Positions 33,233 to 47,383 are shown, numbered from the stretch's first letter. The stretch is DNA of 64,000 bases from Talinum fruticosum (GCA_021018815.1 JAITYX010000022.1:3162001-3226000); one strand, 5' to 3'. A program made the numbers and translations. Notes: generated by a model not told the origin, from the sequence alone.

Positions 33233-36200
33233 TTGTGGATCTTCTGTCCTAATTAAGGCCATGAATAATATAAAATTCATTCGAGAAAATGAAGGGACGC
33301 AAAGAAGAGAAAATATTGGGGCCAAGGGGGTCTAGTGGACAGAAGAAACGTTTTGTCATGCCCTCCATCATTTTCTTACCCCATCTCCAAATGGATTCTG
33401 TATATAGATATTACTATTAATAGTAGCTTATTAAAAAAAACCCATTAATAGTAGTACTTTAATGTCACATGGCACTTGGCTACTTAAATGAGCAAATAGT
33501 GTCGTGGGGGGGACCTATTTGGATGACTTAACATGAAAGTTGAAGGTATAGTTTACATTATTGCAATTTCAAATGACAATCATACCATTTTTGAGGGGAA
33601 AAAAACATAACAAACAATAAACTTAATACTTCAACAATAACTTTTTGGTTTCAAAAAAACAAAAAAATGATCCGTTGATTATAGACAAATTTGAATTAAA
33701 ATACATGAGATTTTATTAAATAAGTTGACATTAAATTTAGTTAGATTTATTCTGTCATAATATAATGGAGAGTGGAGTAGATGCATGATTATTTTTTCTG
33801 ATGCGAAAGTTGTCGATTAAGGAAACTCAACCTAAGAGTAAGTGAAACTTACTGAGTTTTCGTGACCGACAACTTGGAAAGAAACATCAACACTCCATTT
33901 GTTAATAGAGTTGCCTATATGAATCCTTGTACTCGTTGAGTTGCTTGTCGAGGGTGCTTCATTTGATGAACATTAGACAAAACATCTTGTGGAAGCTCGA
34001 TTAATTGCGGAGAATCGACTAGGAGTGAAAAGTCTTCCTGATTTTCTAAATCCATAATTCCTTAGAGAGATACATTCGGATTGATTCCAAATTTAGACAC
34101 AAACCCTTTAGATTTTAGATGTTGATAAACATAACTTAATCGAGTCGATCAATTATTATATCTTCAGAGGCACTTTAGGCCAAATTTGTGAGTTATCCAA
34201 CTACATAATCAAAGACTCGTGAGGCTACTAATAATCTCAAGTGATTTGGTGGTCCAAGTCTTTGTTTGTACGGTCCGCAATAATCTACGTAGGAGCAAGA
34301 ACAACCAAAGACATTGCATGTAGAAGCAACGTTGTCTCACTACAATGCATAGGTTTTGCCATAGTTGTTGGTTGTTTCTAGAGAAGGATGCATTGCATTT
34401 CTAAATTACATGTCAATATGGATAATTAGACAAAAAGAAAAAATAAGGATAGAATTAAGAGAATAAAATAAAAGCTTTAATTTATGAAACTATCTTGTTA
34501 GATAGTCTAGGGACTATAAAAAAATTTTAAATTTTACGATGGTTAATTGTTATCTCTTATTTGTTATCGTTAGGAGTAGTCTACTTTTTAATGGGAATGT
34601 GTAGCTATCATACTCTTGGTAGCATACATTATTCTAGAATTCACATGAACATACATGGATAAAATTGTATAAGAGAGCCAAGTATACATGAATCTTGGAC
34701 GTACAATATAGTAAATCTATTTAAAATCTATTAAATGTGTGTTTGGTAACAGTAGTTTAATAAAAGGCTGGTTTGACTTGGTTGACATAGTCAAACTACT
34801 AGTGGTCGTCACTTTAAATGTTTATTAAACTTAGATAATTTTTTTGGGCAAAGGGGTAAATGAAAGTACAATCTTGGCAGCCTTGTACTTAAATTATCAT
34901 AAGTTAGATTAGAGAAAAGGGAGGGGCGAACTACATGATCAAAATAATTAAGGGTATAACTAAATGATCAAAATATGTTAACCAATTAGTAGTATAATTG
35001 ACTTTTCTATAAAAAAATATAATGAATCATAATATATGTAGTGCCGTTCTAAGGAGAATGATATCTTTGATAATGAAATCAACTTTCCATGTAGCTGAAA
35101 CTTTCCTTTGATCTCGTCAAAAATGATTTTGTTGCAGCTTTCGATATGCGAAGACCTGCTTTAAGAGTTTCTTGAAGTAGGAGTCACGAGGCTATAACTT
35201 TTGCAATCAAGATTGATGTTATGTGGTACCAAGGTTGGATGATCATTCTTTTGTAACATCTTGCCTCTTCTATGACGTATAATGAATCCAGTAGTTGCCG
35301 CCATTGACGAGTACGTGAATCATCAAAGTTCCTCCCATCTGGAAAAATGTATTTGCTCCTTTTGAACACGATGATTCACTATAAAAGGCCAATGGAGAAT
35401 TTCTCATTCTTACCTTCCATTTTGCAGACAACCTTTTAACTCTAATCATAATTTTGATGGTGCAAGAACGACTTTCTATTTGAAGATGGCTATATTTCTC
35501 TCCTTTCAAAGGCTCACGACAGTGGAAAAAATTTACGAGATTGGTATAAAAGTAAGATGGTCAAAATAACGGTGTTTCTCTCCTCCCAAAAACTCCACAG
35601 AAGAAAAATGAAAACCTGGTGGAATTTTTGATATTCATGTGATGTTCTAGAAAATTAAAATTGTCAAAATTAGCTTCTGATCCACTTTATAGTGATGACC
35701 TTGACAATTACAAAGTTATCCTATTTATTTCACTAAAACCTGCTTTCATTTCATCATTTTTGTGTCAAATTTGCTACACGAGAAGCTAATTATGTCCGAA
35801 TAATTTTATTTTAACCAACTAGTTGAGCAACGACTATAATTGTTGGTACAATTGATATTTGACACTTAATAAATAGTAAATATTATTAAAACAGCTAAGA
35901 AATTTCAAAATAACTAATCACTATAAAATTTCATTGAACACGGGCTACGGGCTTCTTTTTTCAACTATGAGTAGGATTGGTAAGATTTGGCATAAGAAGC
36001 AATAACGAGTTACGTAATAGTAGTATAAGAGTTAATTTGTAGATGTCAGCGAACAATAAATAGTATGATATGCTCTAACATGTTGAAACGAACATGGTTT
36101 AGAGACAAGATTAACTTTAACATTTTATGGCAGAACAACTACATACTATTCTTATATTTCAAAGGATAACATTTAAATTATACCCATATCGAGAAATTGA

Positions 36201-37438
36201 GTGAAAAATTGCACTATGTATCATTTATTGCTACCATGAAACTTATGTTATGATGGAAAAGAAGTCGAAAGGACACAAAGCGACATTAATCAACATATTT
36301 TTGGAGTAATCCTCAAAATTTGATAGAGGAGAAGGGGATTTTAATGCCTACAAATTTGGTTTTTAGTTGGGAAGATAAGAAGTATTGTCACCAAATTATG
36401 GTATTGTTTGTTGCGTCAGTTGCATAAATCAAATTTGAAAATTCCTTCACTCTCTCTTTCTTTCTCTCTTATTTATTGACATCCCCTAAATTTAATGTAG
36501 TAGGTAGCAGCTTCACGAATCCATTTTCTAAAGCCAAACCTCTCCCTATGAACCCTATCCTCACTCATGCCTAGATATGCCCAATCTTCACTTTCGGTGT
36601 GCCATTTAATATCTTTTTTTGAGACAATATTATATTCAAAGGCCCCCTTATATGCAACAAAAAAGACAATTTTTAAAACATAGTAGTGTCAGAGTTTGCA
36701 AATAAATTGGGAGTATGAATTACAAAAGATGAATATGTAGGAAACAAAAGTTACAAAAGATGCTTAAACAAAATTACAAAAATAGGATAAAAAAGGATAA
36801 ATTTTCGTAATAAAATTAAGGAGTATGAATAATACGAGGCATCTGCAAGAACAATGAATACTAGATTGAGACAAAAAAATTGGGGACACCTTATACGAGA
36901 GGATGAGGTTGTCGCAAGGAAGAGAGTCGGTAAGATGTTGAAATATGCGTAACAAGAGTGTGAGTCTTGTGTTGTGATGCTACCAAGGGAGAGTACAATC
37001 ACCAAGGTACAGGGTAGTACTTTCTATTAGATGTTTGTTGGATGTTATGTTATGCTCATTTCATGTTGATGATCGGGGTTAGTGTTGATTTGGAATCGTG
37101 TTAGAAGTACACGGAATTTACTATAACTATGAATCATAGGTGTATTTATATTTAGAAGGTATAATTAAACTTAAAGGTGTTTATAAGTGTTTTAAATCAT
37201 CTAATGAGGTGTATTAATATATAAGAATTATTTTTATCCATTTTTAAAAACAAAAAAAAACAAAAAAATGCAAGCAAGAAGCATTAGAACAAAAGGTTAA
37301 TTTGTGAGAGGTGCTAGGAGACTCAAGCTTGGCAATTTGCCTTCTTGTGGGTGCCAACTCGTGGAGGTAAATTCTTCACGGCGATCATATGGAATGTTTT
37401 GTTAAAGTAATTGATAACACTTTAAGTTATTAGTAGGT
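33233..37438. other. AT-rich non-coding stretch
   Basis: No recognisable gene in 4.2 kb. Noted: an imperfect hairpin at 33807-33875, and a mid-GC block at 35090-35600 with an unidentified 61-79 codon minus-strand open segment. Confidence 0.4.
33807..33875. repeat. Imperfect inverted repeat (hairpin)
   Basis: AAGTTGTCGATTAAGGAAAC pairs with the reverse complement of 33851-33875 (AAGTTGTCGGTCACGAAAAC), with a loop of about 20 bases. Possibly a foldback remnant. Confidence 0.5.
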
Positions 37439-37440
37439 TA

Positions 37441-37743
37441 TTCCCTCCATTTTAAAATATATGATATTTTAAATAATTTTTTGGTTTCAATATTTGTCGC
37501 TTTATAATTTAATGGCGTATTAATGACTAATTTATCAATTTTGTCCTTATTAATTGCTTTATTTCTCTCTTTTTCTTATTGATTTTCTTCATTTTCAATG
37601 AAATCTTAAGACAACTTGTCTTTTAACACAAATTTTGTCATGAATTTAGTGTTTTCTTGATACTCATTTGTAACGTTAAAACGACAAGCATTTTGATCTT
37701 GAATCATAACGTTAAAGCGACAAGTATTTTGAAACGAAAGGAA
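37441..37743. mobile_element. Stowaway (Tc1/mariner) MITE
   Basis: 303 bp with ends TTCCCTCCATTTTAAAATA and the inverse of TTCCTTTCGTTTCAAAATA, flanked by TA on both sides (37439-37440 and 37744-37745). The CCCTCC-TTT-AAAATA terminus and TA target are diagnostic for plant Stowaway MITEs. Confidence 0.85.
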
Positions 37744-37745
37744 TA

Positions 37746-39051
37746 TATTTTTATAGTATCATATTTATGTTTATTGCTTAAGAGTTGGCGTTATATGATT
37801 GGGATTCATTTGCTTGTAGTTGGGCTTTGGTGTTATTGGTTGTTTAGTTGAAATTTAAAATGTACTTTTTGGGGACTATTGTGCTTGCCAATCGTAATTA
37901 ATTATTGATCATCCACCAAAAAAATCTGATGCTTCGTGTAATCATGATCATGAGTTAATACTTTATTCTAATTATTTTCTTTTTGAAAAAAGCTAGCGTA
38001 GGATGAGATCATCTCACTTTAAAAACTGAGTACAAATAAATAAGCCAAAAAAATTGATTTTTTGAAATATAATACTACACCACAATATACCATCTCATAT
38101 TTGAACTAATGTACGTAGAAAATGTGCGAGCTAAAATGAATTTTTATTACATTTTCAAAGTTGTTCATTTTGTGTTTTAAGGAAAATTATATTTACATTA
38201 ATCGAAAGTATACTAAAATTACATTGGCTCATTATATTTGTTTTAATTTTTTATTATTAAAGCCCCTTACATATATATATATATATATATATGATGATAT
38301 TTTTCCGTTCACGTCATGTTAGTGCAGATTTAATGTTTATTTTGTTAATATCATATATAATTATTATATATTAAAATTTGGGTAGGAATTATGTATGAAT
38401 GATACGTAGGATTTTCATGTAATTATAAATACTTGAGGAATACGATATTCCCGTGTAATGGTGTATTGCTTTATTTTGATGATACTGGCTTTGTTCCATT
38501 TACCTATAAGAAGTTCTAAAGTTATAATGAGCTGTAAATAAAGATGTAAGCACATGTAAAATGGTTGTAAAATTAGTTATAAAAAGTTGTAAGAATCCGA
38601 AAGGATTTGTAAGATGTTATATAGAACTGGAAGACGATGAAATCCAGCCTAAACCCAGCATTAGGTACACGCAATTCATCAATCTCAATCACTCTACTCT
38701 GAGGTCGACGAGAGGATTCCAAATTTTGTAGCCAATGAGCCGAAGATCCACCACCCCCATATCCCACCCAATTTGAGAATGAGGAAAAGCAGAACTATAA
38801 ATACCTCAAGGTAGTATTTCATTGGGAGCAGTAGCATCCACCACCGCTTGAACAGTAAAGGTGGAAGTATTATTCGGAGTATTCATCGGGGAGACCGCTG
38901 AAGTCGCAATAGGAGAAAAAGGAAATCACTGTGGAGGCACCTTACATTGTGCAACTCTCTTCTCTTTTGGCATAATCCACAGTTTCTCTCTCTGTCCTCT
39001 TTCCATTTTTACGAACTTTTTGTCACCATACAATGTATAGAATAATAGCTT
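37746..39051. other. Non-coding stretch with coding-like minus-strand patch
   Basis: A short (TA)n run lies at 38273-38292. On the minus strand 38990-38570 is mid-GC and carries discontinuous open segments (e.g. 38767-38573, 'SRRPQSRVIEIDELRVPNAG') that look like a broken protein-coding relic of unknown family. Confidence 0.35.
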
Positions 39052-39657
39052 AGGGTGTTCACGGTTCGGTTTGGTCAGATTATTTTTATTAACATGTTAA
39101 TCGGATTTAACGGTTCGCGAAAATATGAAGAGGAAGCTGTAACCGGTTAATCGGTTATCGGTTAACCGGATTATTCACCTCGGTTCATTAGTTAACTCGA
39201 ACCAGCAATGAAAAAATTTGCTAAAAAATTTAATAACTTAAAAATTCCGAGTTTGCAACTTACAAACTACAAAACAAACCGATAAATAAGAACTCAAACT
39301 TGCTAAAATATTAATTCAATGTCCATTGTCTATATATATAATACGACACCATAAAGCATTAAAATGTCCTTTATGTATACATATAATAAAAACTTAAACT
39401 AATAACACTATAAAACATTAAAGTTCTTCCGATATAATTTCTATAATAATTTTTATTTTATTTTTTGTTCGAATATGTAAATTATCTTATAATACTTCTA
39501 ATTTCTTTTAAAAAATTATCGGTTCGGTTACGGTTAACCGTTGGTTTTAAAATCCCAAACTAGAACTGAAGCGAATATGCTATCGGTTCACTGATTAAAT
39601 TAACCTAAAAATTTAACCAATTCAGTTTCGCGGTTCCGATTTTTTGCACAACACTGT
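39052..39657. mobile_element. hAT-type MITE (606 bp)
   Basis: Left end AGGGTGTTCACGGTTCGG and right end CCGATTTTTTGCACAACACTGT are imperfect inverted repeats. CGGTT/AACCG-rich subterminal arms follow. Flanks AATAGCTT (39044-39051) and AATATCTT (39658-39665) match at 7 of 8 bases, the hAT target size. No coding capacity. Confidence 0.75.
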
Positions 39658-40205
39658 AATATCTTATATAATTTGATAATAAAAATTATTGTTTACTCAA
39701 AAACAAATCATGAAAAACTACTCAAATTAGTTTTTCATTTTTCATTTTTTTTACATAGACAGTGTTATTTATTTAAATATATATCTCGGCATCGTCATCA
39801 ATTAATGATATATTATTATTATAATTATTTAATATTAATATAGAAATGTAGGAAGCGAGTGTATCTTTAGAGCTGTCTGGTTTTAGTTGTGGAGAACATG
39901 GAAAACTAAACAAGCAACCTTGAATGGGCCTCTTTGTCACTTCATCGTCATCAAAGTTTAATCACGCTAATTAATTGCAGCCAACTCATTCTCTCCACCC
40001 ACACACCAGTAAGTAGCTACACTAATCAAAATACTTTTTTCTAATAAATATCAAATATGAAATTTTCTATCGACTTTTTTGAAGTAGTTAAAAACATAGG
40101 TTAAAATTCTACCTATATTATATTAAACAAAATAAATAAAATTTACAAACAAATCTTATATAGCATCTACAACTTCGGAATTTTTAGTTATCAAAAACAA
40201 ATCAT

Positions 40206-40235
40206 GATAAAAATTTAACCAATTCGGTTTCGCGG
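40206..40235. mobile_element. Fragment of the 39052 hAT-type family
   Basis: AATTTAACCAATTCGGTTTC followed by GCGGT duplicates the subterminal sequence at 39611-39635, without its terminus. Confidence 0.45.
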
Positions 40236-40480
40236 TACCCAGAGCCGTTAACAATATTTTAGATCTTTAACCTTTTCATTTTTCAATTTTTAATATGAGA
40301 TCAAGTTGATTTTCACTTTTTAATTTTTAATGAGACCCAACCTAATCATTGATTAAAAACTCCCAAGTAATACTAGTAAGCACTCCCACTTTTTTCTTTT
40401 TTATAACAAACAATAATGGTATGGACATGGGTACCCTCAAACCGAAATCGAGACCCTGCGGTTCGGGTTCGGATTCGGGT

Positions 40481-40555
40481 TTCTAAAATTTAGGAATCGA
40501 TCATACGAGACTCCGATTTAGATTTCTAAAATTTAGGAATCGATCAAACATATTT
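40481..40555. repeat. Short tandem duplication, 43-bp period
   Basis: TTCTAAAATTTAGGAATCGA occurs at 40481 and 40524. Confidence 0.7.
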
Positions 40556-40589
40556 GAATTTAGATTCCTAATTTTAGAACGGGATATTC

Positions 40590-41005
40590 AAACCACTCAC
40601 CCCTGTCTTCAAGTCTAGCCCCCATCTCTGTCATTCTAATGTCTCACTCCTCTCACCTCTAAAAAGGTTCAAAGCAAAGAGAAAAATAGAGAAAACATAA
40701 TTTTTTAAAATCAAAGTAGATTATTTTAAAATATTTTTTGCATTTTTACCTTTTAGATAAACGAATTCTTATTCCAACACCAAAAAATTAACTTATTAAT
40801 TGTTATTATCTAATTTTAAATAAAATTTAAATTTAAATTAAAACTATAATTTTAAGTTCATTATTATGAAACTTTAATTTTTTAGTTTAATTTTTTTATT
40901 TTTAATTAAAATGATCAATTAGAAAAATATGAAAATATTGTTTAAATCTTATTTCTTAAATCTTAATTGCTGAAGCCAAAATATTAAATTAATAAAATTA
41001 AACCA
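40590..41005 (-). repeat. Dispersed repeat, copy A
   Basis: The reverse complement matches 45445-45975 over several hundred bases (blocks TTTATT(A/G)ATTTAATATTTT, CAATATTTTCATATTTTT, AAGTTAATTTTTT, TCTCTATTTTTCTC). Non-coding; unclassified. Confidence 0.55.
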
Positions 41006-41165
41006 TTTTCCGTAAATGTGTTTATAATAGTGAGAATTATGGTTAATACGTATGGTGATATATATAACAATTTATATATTTTAACTTAAAAATGCATATG
41101 AAATAAACTGGATTAACCTAAATTAATTTTCAGGATGGAATAATAAATTATAGTACATGAATGTG

Positions 41166-41169
<4 letters not shown>

Positions 41170-41244
<75 letters not shown>
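41170..41244. repeat. (TAA)n microsatellite
   Basis: About 25 uninterrupted AAT units; the Leu-rich open frame over it is an artefact. Confidence 0.95.
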
Positions 41245-41245
<1 letters not shown>

Positions 41246-44200
41246 CTAATTAGATATAATAGTAATCTTTTCAAAATTGTTAAATGATGGTATGAGAGTA
41301 AATGTAGGAGTTTCATTCAATCAAAAATACTAATTTATTCTTAAAAAAATAGGTTTCTATTAATCTATGTACTCTTTGAGACTCAAATACCATACCACAA
41401 GTTGTATATTAATATTTATTTATTTATATTTTGGATTTTAGAATGAAGATAAGATAGTTGTAAAATAAAATTAAATGAAAGCTAAAATGAAAAGATTAGA
41501 AAATAGGATAAACCTTTATGTAATCCTCACCCATAAAAATTACACCAACAATTGCACCATAGCAAATTGTAAATTAAATTGGCCTTACAAAATACTTTCC
41601 CCACTTTCGACCTGCCATTTTTTTAATTTTTCACAATTTTCTTAATTAGTAGAGTTTTACTTTTACTATTCACCAATATTGTATTTCCATACACTCAAAA
41701 CCTAAAACCCAAAATCCACAAAAAAGAAAACAAAATAATTACTCATATTTTCTCTCTTTTTTTTTTTATATCATCCATTAAAGTTGACGTAAGGAAAAAT
41801 ATATGGTGACACACCATATCTCATTAAATTAATGTTGACATCCTACAAAATATTTAATTCCTATTAATTAAGGATCAAACACCCAAAGGAAGAAAAAAAA
41901 AACTCATGACATAATTATAATTGGATTGGATCGAATGAAGTTTTCTTTTCCATTCGATTTCAATTTAAATCTATTTTACACTCAAACAGTTTAAATTTTT
42001 TACTCATCTTAATTGAAGTCAGATCAGATGGTTATGCCATTCTTTTCACTAATTCGTGCGATTATTTAAGCATTTTGTTATGTTGAATACTATCTATACT
42101 ATATATAAAAATATTCTTTCTAAAATTGTCAAATGATGGCCTCATAGTTAATTTAGGAGATTTATCTAATATAAAAATAACAATTTGCACTTGAAAAAAA
42201 GGTTTCTACTCATCTGTTGATTCTCCAAGACACATTTGCCACAAAAAATCAAATATAAAGGATTTAAAATATGCCAATACATAAAATGAAATAATAAAGA
42301 AACATCATGAAGAAATACATAGGATACAATATTAAATCATGGGCTAACGAACATGCTAAACAAAATTTAAGAGTTGAAATGACACTAACATTAACCTCAT
42401 TTACCTAACAAAAACAAAATATACTCTAAAGTTTCCTTGAAGTAGATATTATCGTATAATCACGAGAGAATTTTCATTAGCAGCAGAGTTTGAATAACCA
42501 ACTAATTGGCTCCTTGTCATTATTGAATTGAGTAACAAGAATTTGATATTTCATGTTTTTAAAAAGGAAATAAAGAATTGAATAAGATATTTCCCTTCAT
42601 GTTTATCTCTTTAAATTTTTTCTTTTTAGTTGAAAGGAAGAATTTACATTTTTTAAATAGTGACATGATTTTGGGATCATCGAATTTTTCAAGTCACTTT
42701 GGATTATATATACTGTTTACATATATAAAGATTTAAAAGTTTTTATTTATAATTGACAATTCAAATTGTAATATAGTTATGTATTTTAGGGTTTGGATTG
42801 TATATGAGCTCTTTTTATTTTTATGTATATTGATATGTAATATTATTCTAAGTTTGAAATATAATTTTCTTTAACATTATTAATTTTCATTGTTAATGGC
42901 GTTTTTGACTTGGTGTCATAAAATTGTATTAGTTGAAAATATATTTGTTATAGAAATTTTTAAAATTAAAATCAACAGGAACATATTATAAAAAGAATGT
43001 TTAAATATTTGACTATCCGAGTAAAGAATTTGGTTATTACTCATCCTATGCACGGACTGATGTAATAGACCTTAAGAAATCATAAATTAATATAATAAAA
43101 ATATAACAACTAAATATATACTTGACATTAATAATTGAAAAAAATTGCCTACAAGATAGAAAGTTATGATTCAAATATGTTGTGAAATAAGACATATATA
43201 CTACTTTAAGTTCGTAATTTGTAGACTTTAAGTTCGTAATTTGTGTTATATTTAAAGGGATGGAAACTTAATATGCCAACTTCTATTAAGCTCTGTAGGA
43301 TTTCGAATAAATTCATTTGTCTCAAAATTTTTGCACAACATATAAATCATTTTTTTTTTGTTACAAACACAGTTTATTTTAGTCTCTTCCTAACATTTCT
43401 ATTCGTGACTTATTATCGACAAACATATTTAAATTATATCTTTTATTATTGTAAGTTTTCTAAATTATTAAAAGATGAGTATTTACCATCGAGCCTCCTT
43501 ACCATCTTGAAATAAAAGTTCATGTTACTCTTATTATGTTAATTAATTAGGAGGAAGAGTTGTGTCTTGAAGGAAACAATTGATTGTTAATCAAGTAAAA
43601 CAACATGTGTTTATAAAATCTCAATTGTATCAATATTTTTGCGCCATCGACTTACTAATAAAATAGCGATCAATTTTCAATACAAGTACAAAACACAAAT
43701 GATTTTATTACCTTGTGTTACGAATTGACCTATCATAGCCCTTACCATAATACAAATTCCATTATAAATCTCAATTCAAGCTCTACATCTTTTTGCTCAT
43801 ACCTCTTATTGTCAAATATATATATTTAGATCACTTCTATTATTGTAATATTTTTCATTATTAATCTCAATATAAGTATAGTTGTTATATGCTTAATTTC
43901 TTAGTTGATAATTTTTTAAAAATTATTATATTGTTCCATACATAGCACATAGTACGGGTCCGGACTATTAATAATAATAATAATCTTATCTTGAATATGA
44001 TTTATTAAAGGTTAAGAGAATAGCTGAAGGAAAAATGCAAGATTGGAGATCAAATCCTATTCCCAAAGTTCCAATTTTCGGCTGTAAGTAAATGAGTATG
44101 ACCTTAGAAATAGGGGGTTATGAATAAAATAGTGTGTGTATTTCACTAAAAATCTCAATTACTTTTAAGTTTTGGCATAAATTATATAGTTTGTATTTTT

Positions 44201-45444
44201 CTCCCATTTTTAGTTACTGTCACTACCCCATGATTTTGATTTATTTTATAAATTAAGATGAAATATTTAATGCTTAACTAACTTATCCTAGGTAGTTGTA
44301 CATATATTTTAAGGCTGACACATACATAAATTTTAATATTTTATGATGTAATGTGTCATAAAATAATGGACATTATATAACCTTGAAAATCTCAAATGGA
44401 AATAATTTGAATTAAAAAAATAATAATATCAGAACTCATTAACCTTGTGTTAATGCTATTCCTAATTTAGTGGCTATCATTCATTTAAGAAGTTAGCAAT
44501 TATTTGTGAGTCTATTAGCTCAAAAGTTGAGCAACTTGCAATTTGTGCACAAAGATATGGTCCACATAACTTATTTCTAACAATACATCATATTTAGTAA
44601 GTAGGGTAGCTTTTATGTTGGAATTAATTTCACTACTTCAAAAGGTAACTAATAAGAAACCCAACTATGTGCGGAAAAAGTGAGAAATGTTGTCGAGTAT
44701 ATGACAAATATCAATAAACCTTAATGATCGTTTACGGTTTGAGTTTTAGGATTTGGCCATTAACGTTATAGAATGTAAGGAAAGATGATGGGAGCACAAA
44801 ACCGAATAAATTTAAGGTTTAACCATGTATATAATTCGCTTAACCCGATTAAGACAGTCAACCCGGTTAACATTATGGTTAACCCTAATTAACATATACA
44901 ACAACTCTAATATATAATCTAAAGTTTACGCGAGTCTCCTTGCTTGAATTTCTCATTGAATAAGCTTTACAATGACATGTTATAAGCTCAATTCGACAAG
45001 AAATATGATCTTCTAGCAACAATCGTGCGTAAACCGATACCTCTTAACTATTTAACTCATAACTTTTACTATATTGACGGAATAGATAAAAAATTTCATT
45101 TTCTTGAAACAAGACTTATATTAAGCTTTCCAAAGAATTAAAAATTAAATGACGAGAAAGTTATGGCCCAAACAAATTAAATTTAAAAGTAGAACACCAC
45201 CATGGACATCTCCACATCCCATGGCATCGGCCAAAAATCTAGTCAAACAACAGAGGGCCACCACGGCCACACGTATACTCATGTACTTTAGTTTTTCATT
45301 ATATATTGAAAATTAACTTAGTTTAACACGAGTTATTTTATATATATATTTTGGTTTAACATATATACATTGTCATATATATCACTAGCAATATTAACCA
45401 TGATTCTAATTACTGTAAGTATTTTACATTTAGGGTTTAGTGTT
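41245..45444. other. AT-rich non-coding stretch
   Basis: No recognisable gene. A 22-bp tandem duplication (ACTTTAAGTTCGTAATTTGT) lies at 43202-43245. AACCCGGTTAAC-type words at 44840-44890 recall hAT subterminal sequence but lack termini. Confidence 0.4.
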
Positions 45445-45975
45445 TAGCTTTATTGATTTAATATTTTAGATTAAGCTATTAAATTTTAAGATTAAAATAA
45501 TATTTTCATATTTTTTAAATCAAAATAATATAATTTTAATAGAAATTAGCAAAAACTAAAATGAAAATCAAAATTTTATAATAATAAACTTAAATTATAA
45601 TTTTATTTGAAATTTAAATTTCAAATAACCTCACACGACAAAAATTATTAAGTTAATTTTTTTAAATGTTGAAATGAGTTAGTTCATTATAATTAATAAT
45701 AAGAGAAATGTATAATGGTATAAAAAATAAAAGAGAAATGAGTATTAAAATTAAATTTTAAAATGTGAAATAGTTTTCACATTGAAAAAACTTAAAAAAA
45801 TTATGTATAACTAAAACAGTTACTTTTCTATATAAAGGAGAAAATATAAAATCCTTTACAAAGATAATATACTTTAAAAATAAAATAACCTTTTTAATTT
45901 AAAAAATATCCCTTCTCTATTTTTCTCTCTGCTCTAAAACTTTTTAGCGGTGAAAAGAGAGATATTAGAGAGAGG
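45445..45975 (+). repeat. Dispersed repeat, copy B
   Basis: Inverted relative of 40590-41005. The right part has a TATATAAAGGAG motif followed by a CTCTATTTTTCTC leader, giving it a promoter-like look. It runs into a (GA)n tract. Confidence 0.55.
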
Positions 45976-45979
45976 GAGA

Positions 45980-46008
45980 CGGGAAGAGAGAGAGAGAGAG
46001 AGAGAGAG
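45980..46008. repeat. (GA)n microsatellite
   Basis: Uninterrupted GA run of about 14 units. Confidence 0.9.
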
Positions 46009-46526
46009 ATGGGTGTCACTGTCACATGAGGTGACACTGAGGAGGAGAAGGGGGGAGATGGCGGCCCTTGTGAGGCAATGGTGACGGATAATAAAGAGAG
46101 AGATAAAGGATAGTCAGTCAAAGAGTAAGGACAAAATTATAATTCATATTTTTGGGCCCCATATAAACTATCACCAAAGTGTAAAATATTTAACAAAGTT
46201 AATAAATATAAATTAAAACATAATTTAACTGTAAATTTTCTGTTTGCATCCTTTTTTTAGCAAAATCTTGAGATGGTTTTGGCTTAATTTGGTTTGCTTA
46301 TCTCACATTACACCTAAAAATTCAAATTAAATACTCAATTTTGATCGAAAATCTTTTGATTGTTAGTAACAAAAATTAAATTATTTGATGTTTTATTATG
46401 ATAATTTCAAACGAAACTTCAAAAAAACTTTTATAAAATAATTATATAATACTAGAACAGCTTCAAACTCTTCTTCAAGTTTTTAGGGTGATAGTGTTGA
46501 TTTATAATTCTCCAGCAACCAAATAT

Positions 46527-46885
46527 TGTGGTTTAGTAAGGAATTTCTATGTTAATTTAATTTTCAACACTTTATTTTAATCAATTTGGGTATTATGAGA
46601 CTGATTTATTATATAGTTGGTAATTCTTTCCTACAATCACCTTTACTTTTTTACAAAGTGTATTCTTATCTATGTTGTTTTTACTGTTTCTTTGTGAGTG
46701 TTTTTTCCTCTAGTAGTATTGGTTTGGGCAAGGATCATTTAGCTCTATCTATCCAGTTGAAAAGGTACAAGTTGGATAAGACCTAATTAAAAATATAATA
46801 GAAATATAATTGTATTTTATTATGATATCTGATTAATATAAATACGAGGTATAGACTCACAAAATGAATGAGTCATTTAATCACA
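46527..46885 (+). repeat. Candidate copia LTR (about 359 bp)
   Basis: Ends TCACA two bases before TGGTATCAAAGTC. The proposed start TGTGGTTTAG gives TGTG...CACA ends and a usual copia LTR length, but the 5' border is a guess. Confidence 0.4.
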
Positions 46886-46887
46886 TA

Positions 46888-46900
46888 TGGTATCAAAGTC
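46888..46900 (+). other. Primer-binding-like site
   Basis: TGGTATCAAAGTC differs from the standard TGGTATCAGAGC initiator tRNA-Met site by a few bases, consistent with decay. Confidence 0.55.
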
Positions 46901-47383
46901 AAAAAGATTCTTTAATTCTTGCACTTTACCCCAACTTATTGTCGTAGGATTCTCTATTTTTTTTCTTCCACACAAAAACCTAGCGTTTTCCTTGCAGCCG
47001 TGGCCTCTTCCTCCTTGTCCGATCATCCGCCTCCACCCTCTAACCTCCTCACCTAACACCTCCCCTGTCCTAACTTCACTTCACTTCACAACATCTTTGT
47101 CTCCTCGATGGATAGTGTTATTGCATCGGTTCCTTTTTTGCCCAAGACGACCTTTCCACCACCACGAACTTCACCATCATCCTCCACAATGGTGCCTAAC
47201 TCCTTGTCGTATTTCAAGTGATCACCGTTGGACTTTCTCCTTGCATCATTCCAATGTTGCCCTTTGCCCCGGGTTTCTCGTTTGGACCAATCTCCAATTG
47301 GTACAACCATCATGTTTTGTTAGAGCCTGAATTTTTTGCAAAGTGTTACCTTTTACTCTTCCCGGTTGTCTCTGCCACTCTGC

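Noticed and set aside
41113..41316. Leu-rich 67-codon minus-strand open frame
   Set aside because: It is the translation of a (TAA)n microsatellite.
46887..47330. 147-codon open frame
   Set aside because: It begins at the copia primer-binding site and covers leader/gag-proximal sequence; another frame and nested insertions explain the region, and no host protein is recognised.
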